The notes beneath the pieces are model-generated. The model worked only from the letters and a program-made list of their open reading frames with translations. It was not told the DNA's origin and did no database searches. Below, in pieces: positions 56,903 to 64,000 of a DNA stretch of 64,000 nt. The stretch comes from Mytilisepta virgata (lineage: Eukaryota > Mollusca > Bivalvia > Mytilida > Mytilidae): assembly GCA_028015205.1 (NCBI GenBank), contig CM051520.1:38577494-38641493 (forward strand), written 5' to 3'. Both the position numbers and the translations under genes were made by a program. How positions within the stretch are numbered: position 1 is the first letter of the stretch; each line of letters starts with the position of its first letter.

Positions 56903-59900
56903 GATGTGTTTTTAATGCTAAGGAGGAAAAAAGCTACAATCTTTACTGATGCTAAGGAGTCCACAACAGTGCATGAAGTGAAGAGGATAGTTGAAGGAAT
57001 ATTGAAGGTTCGACCTGAAGATCAAAGACTTTATAAAGATGACCAGGTAGTCTTAGTTGAATGATGTCAAAATTGTCATGTAGTTTGTTTTATATAATAA
57101 TAGTAATTATTTGTACTTGTACAACTTATCCCAGTTTTATTTGATATTTTGCAGTACATTCTGTTGAAAAGGAATTTATAGAGCTGTTTACTATTACAGA
57201 ATTTCCGTACATGTCCCGGATTTCAGTTTCAAAATACAGATCACGAATTAAGCTCCAGAAATAACACTTCCTGTTTTGTTCTGATATTTAATTTTTCTGA
57301 GTCATATAAATGCTTGGCTCTTTGCACTTGATTTTCCGATTTGAAAAAGCGTCATGATATTGGTGATATCTACATGTATTTGGATTGTCTCTAGACTTAT
57401 CACTCTGACAAGTGTTTAAAAATAATGTGCATTCAAAATATACAGTAAAAAGTCTCTCCATAGTAATTTTTATCCTGAAATATGAGATTACTGACAAAAG
57501 GCCCAAATTACTGCCCAAAATCATTGACAATTACTGAAAACTCCAAAATGGTATAAGCACCTCTGAATTTTTGCCTTGAGCTGGGTATAAATTACCACCT
57601 TGAAGTGATGAGTGTATAGTTCAGTAAATTACATAGACTGTTCTGCCAATAAGGTAGCAAAATTAGTAAAAACAGTCAGAATTGTGAACTGTAAAGAATA
57701 TGGCAATAAATGAGACTTAATCCCATATATATAGAACATGAAAGAAGATTGATAGCACCCTGTAACCTCAATATTTAACTATAACATGTATAAAGCATCC
57801 TACAAGTCAAGCACTAAATTTCCATAGAAACACAAATTCAGAAAACATTTTAAGTAACAACAAATCCCTGTCAAACACACTTTTTCATGTAATAAACATA
57901 AAGTAAAAAGAAAAGAGACAACTATTCAAGATAAATATACAATATGAATTACATAGCAAATATTACACATACTTGTACATGTAGAATGAAAGCAATAATA
58001 TTAATAGAGCAGAGCTGTATTGAAGGCTTCATTTACATGTGAATTTTTCATTGATTTTTTAGCCACTAGATGACAACAAAACTCTGGGAGACTATGGTTT
58101 TACGTTTGCCACAGCACGAGCACAAGCCCCTGCAACAATTGGTTTAGCCATAAGACAAGATGGTAAGCAAATGAAAGATTTAAAAACATCACAAATTATA
58201 TATGTTTGATACAAAATAGGTTTCCTGATTTTTGAGGGCCTGGCAGTTATGATATTCTAGCAATTAACTTGAATTGGCTAGAATAAATCTAAAACATTTC
58301 AGACTGTTTTCTATTTTTGAACAAAAGTTTGAAAAATGTAACTTGGTGTGAGGCGGTTCAGGCTCTAGGTTATACAAGTGTAATCTGTTCAAACATTTTA
58401 GACTATCCTGAAAGTTTAATTTCCAAAACATTTTCTGCACAAAATATAGATTTTATTTTATGATAACAATGTCTGATTAGGAATACATGTATTTGAATCT
58501 GAGACTGAGTAATACATATATATGTGGAATGTGCTCTGGTGTGCCATAGTTAAAGTAAATGTGAAAGTTGTTTGACATTAGAAGATTAGATTAGAAAATA
58601 TTCAGACATTAAACATTAGTTAATACACTCCTGACTTTTATCAATAACTTTGTTAAGCCAGAGATTACATGCACAAAAACTTACAAACATAAAACCGAAT
58701 TACATTTCTCAAAAGGTTTTTACATTGAAAATAAAAGCACCATAACAGTCACTAGCTCAAATTCTGAGTAAAATAATGTTTGCTTTTGGCTAGGTAATAT
58801 TACACATCACTGCGAAACATTTTTAGTTTGCCTCCACGAAGTTGAGGGGGACTAATGGAGTACCCCCGACGTCCACGTCCACAGCCAGTTCTCAGTTACT
58901 AGTTGACATAGGGTCATATATTTTTTTGTGCATTTGCACATTGAAGAGACTGACATGTGACAGAAGATGATGGTCACATGACCCATATTACACGGTTGAC
59001 TGGCTTTAAAGTTTTATGTCAAAATTCAGTGTGACCTACAATCATATTACTTGGTGTGAAGGTTAAGTTTTATGTCGGAGTTCAGTTCTTCGATACCAAG
59101 GTACCTACAGTCATATTACCTGGGGTGAAGATGCATCTCAGGGAGTAACAGCCTCCCACCAAAGAAAGGTCACTCTGACCTACTTATCGTGCTTCATTGA
59201 CTTAGGTTAAGTTTTACGTCCGAGTTTAGATCTCCAATACCAAGGAACCTACAGTCATATTACTTGGTGTGAGGATGCATCTCGGGGAGTAACACAGCCA
59301 CACATCAAAATTAGTGGGGGAACGAGACGAAGTTTGTAATTAAAGATTTCTGGTTTATTAAGGTATCCAATCCATAAATGACGATGTGAGTCTTCAAAAT
59401 GTCCTGGATGTTCCATACAATGTATTGGCAAAGATCGGAAACACAATAAACATAACTTATTGTCACAGATGCAGCATACAAACAAGAGACAGATATATTT
59501 AAACAATTCATTCTTTTAACTTTTGGTTCTAGCTATTTTCAGTCAAAAAGAAATATAATTTATTGTCATGATCTGTTGTGGTCCAATTACCTTACTTTTT
59601 TAGTCTGGTGAAACCCCAGGTGGACAAAAGGTCCAGTGTTTTCAAAAGTTGGCCATAGACTGTAATAACTTAGAAATCATTACACCATTGGTAGTGTGGA
59701 TTTATTTTATTTCATGGAATACTAGTTTTTATGGTATTTGTGGGAGCATTGGAACTACAAATTTAGGTTATTGACAAAATATACATTTTTGCTATTGTTC
59801 AAAATTTTTTGTATTTGAAATTTTTTTTTACTAAACAGAGAAAATGGGTACATGTACATATGGAAATTAAGAATATTTCATAAATTTCTGTTGTTTTTGA

Positions 59901-60233
59901 TTTTGTCATATCTATTCTATTTAACTATGTCTCAGTCTTTTTAATCAACAGTTTTATCAAGATTGAAATATTTAAACCGTAATTGGTAATAAATTGAAAT
60001 AAATAAACAAATAGAACAGACAATGTATTATTTATGACTAAACTACACAGAACTTACATGTAAATGTCCAAATTAACCTTTACATATACATGTATAAAGA
60101 TGTATGTATTTATGTTGTAGATGGTGAATTTGAGGCTTTAGAAATCACACCTTTGTCAAATCCTCCAGAATTACCAGATGTTATGAAGCCACAAGAAACA
60201 GCCACACATGCACAAGAACAAACAGCATCGTAG
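56903..60233 (+). CDS. ELOB: Elongin B (ubiquitin-like subunit of elongin and Cullin-RING ligases)
   Basis: Three coding exons: 56903-57046, 58063-58162 and 60121-60233 (TAG 60231-60233). All are GT-AG with matching phases and encode 118 residues after the initiator. With a Met from an upstream exon the protein is 119 residues (human 118). Exon 2 begins [20 protein letters not shown], the ubiquitin-like beta-grasp start, and continues to [18 protein letters not shown]. The next exon gives [13 protein letters not shown] and [16 protein letters not shown]. The last exon ends with the characteristic [13 protein letters not shown] and a Gln/Thr-rich tail. Elongin B pairs with elongin C in the SIII elongation factor and in VHL/SOCS-box E3 ligases. 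The gene looks intact. Introns of 1.0 and 2.0 kb contain only repeats. Confidence 0.96.
58826..59337. repeat. Dispersed repeat in elongin B intron
   Basis: Inverted copy of 29118-29637: cacgaagttgagggggacta to tagtgggggaacgagacgaa. An internal module (acctacagtcatattac.tgg...gaagatgcatctc) is present twice at a spacing of about 155 bases. ORFs at 59255-59511 (-) overlap it and are not genes. Confidence 0.75.
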
Positions 60234-60864
60234 TCTCTTTCTAGTTAATTATTTAATTCTCAGACATGATTGTTATGGGGGAGATATTTTAAAGACATTG
60301 ACACTAGAATTTTATCATAATTTATTTTGTTTTTTTTGTACTTTCCTGTATTCTGTCTTTTAAAGGAGAACATGTTGATTATTGGTTAATTCAATAGTGA
60401 CAGTATGATAGTAATATACAATTGTTTGCCAGAAAATGCCTCAATCAGCCAATGAATCCTCTCTGAAGCCCCCCCCCAAAAAATTCAATGCATTTGGTTG
60501 ATTAGTTTCATATTATACGTTCTGTTTGTTCATATATAAATTTCACTGCATTTTAGTAGAATGTTCTTTATAATGTATTAAGTTACTTGTGTCATAAAAT
60601 CAGAATTTCTGCATATTTCAAAGATCCAAGATCCAGAAGATGATTGAAATCAGCACTGCTAAGATATATGTACATACATGTATACTTGATGTAGCTTTGA
60701 TATACATAGCTTTGACAAACTTCGCAAAGATCTGATTGTGGTGTAGAGTATAAAATGATTTGGGACAATATTTACATATTTGAATTATTGACATTTATAA
60801 TATTCATGCTTTTTAACAGCAAAAGTAGCAGTGATTTTAATTGGTTTACAACTGATACAAATAA
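60234..60864 (+). other. Elongin B 3' untranslated region
   Basis: AT-rich sequence after the TAG. A canonical aataaa is at 60859-60864; variants occur earlier. No further gene is seen before the satellite. Confidence 0.5.
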
Positions 60865-61381
60865 ACAAAGTGAAACTAAATCAGAAATGATTCAATTAAT
60901 TAGAAGAATATTTTACAGGAATCTGTATTAAAGGCACATTGTTATCAGTCTTGATACTTTTAATTTCATGTCACTATTTTTGATTGAAATGTTAAAAATT
61001 TGTGGCCATGTTCTATTTTTTTCATGCATAATCATGTATGATGCCCATCTTTTACTGATCTTACTTAAGTGTGTGGTTCTTGTCGGAGTTGACAAGCCAG
61101 GACATAAAAAAATCGGTACATGATTTAATTCACATTATCGTATTTCCCCATGCCTATATCGACCTGCTGAGGCCTTCACAATTTCCCGTATTTCGGCACT
61201 GTGACGTCGTAAAGAGTTGACCTGACCCTAATATGAGCTGACCCGAATATATCAGCGACGTCATAATGTTTGACCCAACGTTGACCCGAATATATCAGGA
61301 AAACATCCGGTTATAGGCACATGGCCATTGAAAAGTAAGAAATTCCATTAAGATTGGTAGTTAACAATACGATAAATTTAT

Positions 61382-61533
61382 CATCAAGTTTTCTTAAAAC
61401 AAATATTGTAAAATATAAGCCGCTCGACACAATATGAACCTTTTTAGCTCATTCGCTACGCTCACTTGCCGAAAAAGCTTCACATTGTGTCTTGCGGCTG
61501 ATATTTTACGATATACGTTTGCAGAAAACCTGA
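61382..61533. repeat. 152-bp palindrome with gctacgctc-type loop
   Basis: The left arm (atcaagttttctt ... tgtaaaatataagccgctcg) pairs with the right arm (cttgcggctgatattttacg ... agaaaacctgat), at about 80% by eye. The loop region is ttagctcattcgctacgctc. It interrupts the flank of the minisatellite. Confidence 0.75.
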
Positions 61534-61563
61534 TAATATGTACATATATGGTTCTTTTCTATT

Positions 61564-63090
61564 GACAAATCAGAACATATAAGATTGGTATGGAATTTAA
61601 TTCACAACCTTCAGTTGTTGTCGTTGTTGACAAGTCAGGACAAATAAGATTAGTATGGGATTTAATTCACAACCTTCAGTTGTCGTTGTTGACAAGTCAG
61701 GACAAATAAGATTAGTATGGGATTTAATTCACAACCTTCAGTTGTTGTCGTTGTTGACAAGTCAGGACAAATAAGATTAGTATGGAATTTAATTCACAAC
61801 CTTCAGTTGTTGTCGTTGTTGACAAGTCAGGACAAATAAGATTAGTATGGGATTTAATTCACAACCTTCAGTTGTCGTTGTTGACAAGTCAGGACAAATA
61901 AGATTAGTATGGGATTTAATTCACAACCTTCAGTTGTTGTCGTTGTTGACAAGTCAGGACAAATAAGATTAGTATGGGATTTAATTCACAACCTTCAGTT
62001 GTCGTTGACAAGTCAGGACAAATAAGATTAGTATGGGATTTAATTCACAACCTTCAGTTGTTGTCGTTGTTGACAAGTCAGGACAAATAAGATTAGTATG
62101 GGATTTAATTCACAACCTTCAGTTGTTGTCGTTGTTGACAAGTCAGGACAAATAAGATTAGTATGGGATTTAATTCACAACCTTCAGTTGTTGTCGTTGT
62201 TGACAAGTCAGGACAAATAAGATTAGTATGGGATTTAATTCACAACCTTCAGTTGTCGTTGTTGACAAGTCAGGACAAATAAGATTAGTATGGGATTTAA
62301 TTCACAACCTTCAGTTGTTGTCGTTGTTGACAAGTCAGGACAAATAAGATTAGTATGGGATTTAATTCACAACCTTCAGTTGTTGTCGTTGTTGACAAGT
62401 CAGGACAAATAAGATTAGTATGGGATTTAATTCACAACCTTCAGTTGTCGTTGTTGACAAGTCAGGACAAATAAGATTAGTATGGGATTTAATTCACAAC
62501 CTTCAGTTGTTGTCGTTGACAAGTCAGGACAAATAAGATTAGTATGGGATTTAATTCACAACCTTCAGTTGTTGTCGTTGTTGACAAGTCAGGACAAATA
62601 AGATTAGTATGGGATTTAATTCACAACCTTCAGTTGTTGTCGTTGTTGACAAGTCAGGACAAATAAGATTAGTATGGGATTTAATTCACAACCTTCAGTT
62701 GTCGTTGTTGACAAGTCAGGACAAATAAGATTAGTATGGGATTTAATTCACAACCTTCAGTTGTTGTCGTTGACAAGTCAGGACAAATAAGATTAGTATG
62801 GGATTTAATTCACAACCTTCAGTTGTTGTCGTTGTTGACAAGTCAGGACAAATAAGATTAGTATGGGATTTAATTCACAACCTTCAGTTGTCGTTGACAA
62901 GTCGGGACAAATAAGATTAGTATGGGATTTAATTCACAACCTTCAGTTGTTGTCGTTGTTGACAAGTCAGGACAAATAAGATTAGTATGGGATTTAATTC
63001 ACAACCTTCAGTTGTTGTCGTTGTTGACAAGTCAGGACAAATAAGATTAGTATGGGATTTAATTCACAATCTTTTGGTCCTGTCTCTGTT
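61564..63090 (+). repeat. Minisatellite, 24 homogeneous units of 59/62/65 bp
   Basis: Each unit starts gacaagtcaggacaaataag and ends cttcag plus a variable TTG/TCG stretch. Unit starts step 65,62,65,65,62,65,59,65,65,65,62,65,65,62,62,65,65,62,62,65,59,65,65,65. Length changes only by whole triplets, through ttgttgtcgttgtt versus ttgtcgttgtt, ttgttgtcgtt and ttgtcgtt. Units are nearly identical otherwise. Diverged units lie outside (about 61090, 63091, 63150, 63220, 63740 and 63800). A frame through it hits stops, so it is not coding. Confidence 0.97.
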
Positions 63091-63234
63091 GACAAGTCGG
63101 GACATTAAAGATTAGCATAGGATTTAATGCAGAATATATGGTTCTGGTCTGTTGATATTTCAGGATATATGCTGTATAGGATTTAATGCACGACCTTTGG
63201 TTCTTGTTTCTATTGCCAAGTCAGGACATATAAG

Positions 63235-63590
63235 ATTGAATTGAGAATGGAAACAGGAAATGTGTCAAAGAGACAACAACCTTACCAAAGAGCAGATAAC
63301 AGCCCAAGGCTACAAATGGGTCTTCAATACAGCGAGAATTTCCCACACCCAGAGGTGGGCTTCAGGTGACCCCCTAAACAATAATGCATACTAGTTCAGC
63401 AAATTGGACGCCACAAAAAACTCTGAAACATACAAATGAACCAAAATTAAAAAAACACAGACGACTAACAAAGGCTAGAGGTCCTTGACTTGGGACAGGT
63501 GCAAAAATGAGGTGGGGTTAAACATGTTTTGTGAGATCTCAACCCTCCCCCTATACCTCTAGCCAATGTGGAATAAAAAAACACACAGGG
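63235..63590 (+). repeat. Dispersed bivalve-type repeat interrupting the old satellite
   Basis: It runs from gaatggaaacaggaaatgtg through aagagacaacaaccttacca and ctaacaaaggctagaggtcc to ctacctctagcc-type cctctagccaatgtggaata. I recall this text as a very common repeat in mussel genomes. Satellite-like units resume after 63640. Confidence 0.5.
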
Positions 63591-63886
63591 ATACATTATC
63601 TATGCCATTGCTTGGCATACATTACTTCACAATCCTAGGCTTTTATCTCTATTGACAAATGAAAATGCATGTGTTGTGCTACTATACAATCACCAGCTAC
63701 TCTTCAGTCAAAATGTGAAAAAAAAGTTAAAATTATCAGGACATAGAAGATTGGTATAGGATATAATTCACACCTTTGGTTCTTATATTTAGGGACAGTC
63801 AGGATGAAAGAATGTGTATGATTTAATTCACAATCTTTTGTTCTTGTCAAATAACAATGCAGGACTTCTAAGATTGGGGATCAGTC

Positions 63887-64000
63887 TTGGTAGTTCAATA
63901 CAACTACTGATTACTTCTAGTCTGTCAACGGTGAGCTTGTTAGTTAAAATCCAACTCCTTGCAAGTAAAAACTACTGGGCAGATTGTAGCCTAACTGTAG
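63887..64000 (+). mobile_element. Decayed SINE C, cut by window end
   Basis: ctactgattacttctagtct then gtcaacggtgagcttgttag follows the tRNA-Leu-like head of 26468-26732, with a degraded B box (ttaaaatcc). Confidence 0.5.

Noticed and set aside
61564..63090. CRISPR-like array of regular repeats
   Set aside because: Units are contiguous with no unique spacers, and the setting is a eukaryotic genome. It is a minisatellite.

Overview
The window looks like nuclear DNA of a bivalve mollusc, most likely a marine mussel. It is AT-rich and intron-rich, with GT-AG splice sites. It carries three animal genes in a background of dispersed repeats, tRNA-derived SINEs, foldback elements and transposon remains. 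The genus is inferred from the style of the repeats and was not tested by a search.

Layout. Positions 3-8425 (+) hold the last eight coding exons of SARM1: the end of the ARM domain, two SAM domains and the NAD-hydrolysing TIR domain. Positions 8.4-19.4 kb have no host gene that I can see. They hold composite satellite-bearing repeats, a Tc1-like transposon nested in an older repeat (13988-15530), two SINE-like copies and two palindromes. Positions 19488-31389 (-) hold a complete GPR143-like (ocular albinism 1 type) seven-transmembrane receptor in eight coding exons, which I assembled by matching splice phases. The longest ORFs in that interval largely miss it. Positions 31.4-56.9 kb are accessory DNA: an intact young SINE, a 5'-truncated LINE, a broken gene of a DDE-like repeat-associated family, a 3.8-kb foldback palindrome with a MITE in one arm, a 41-bp perfect hairpin, a 2.6-kb element with inverted ends and an 11-bp target duplication, and a second LINE relic. 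Positions 56903-60233 (+) hold elongin B (three coding exons). Its first exon, carrying only the ATG, may lie at 49.42 kb beside a CCCAGAATGC promoter motif. The window ends in a minisatellite of about 24 units (61564-63090) whose unit length steps 65/62/59 bp.

The three host genes have unrelated roles: axon and NAD+ metabolism, an endolysosomal or melanosomal receptor, and a Cullin-RING/SIII subunit. They show no sign of acting as a cluster. The most notable items are the multi-scale inverted-repeat architecture (at least eight palindromes, one of 3.8 kb), the templated 50-bp duplication between SARM1 introns 1 and 2, the GPR143-like receptor in a DOPA-using lineage, and the conserved unnamed ORF family at 39.6-41.65 kb. 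I found no convincing wholly new multi-gene system.
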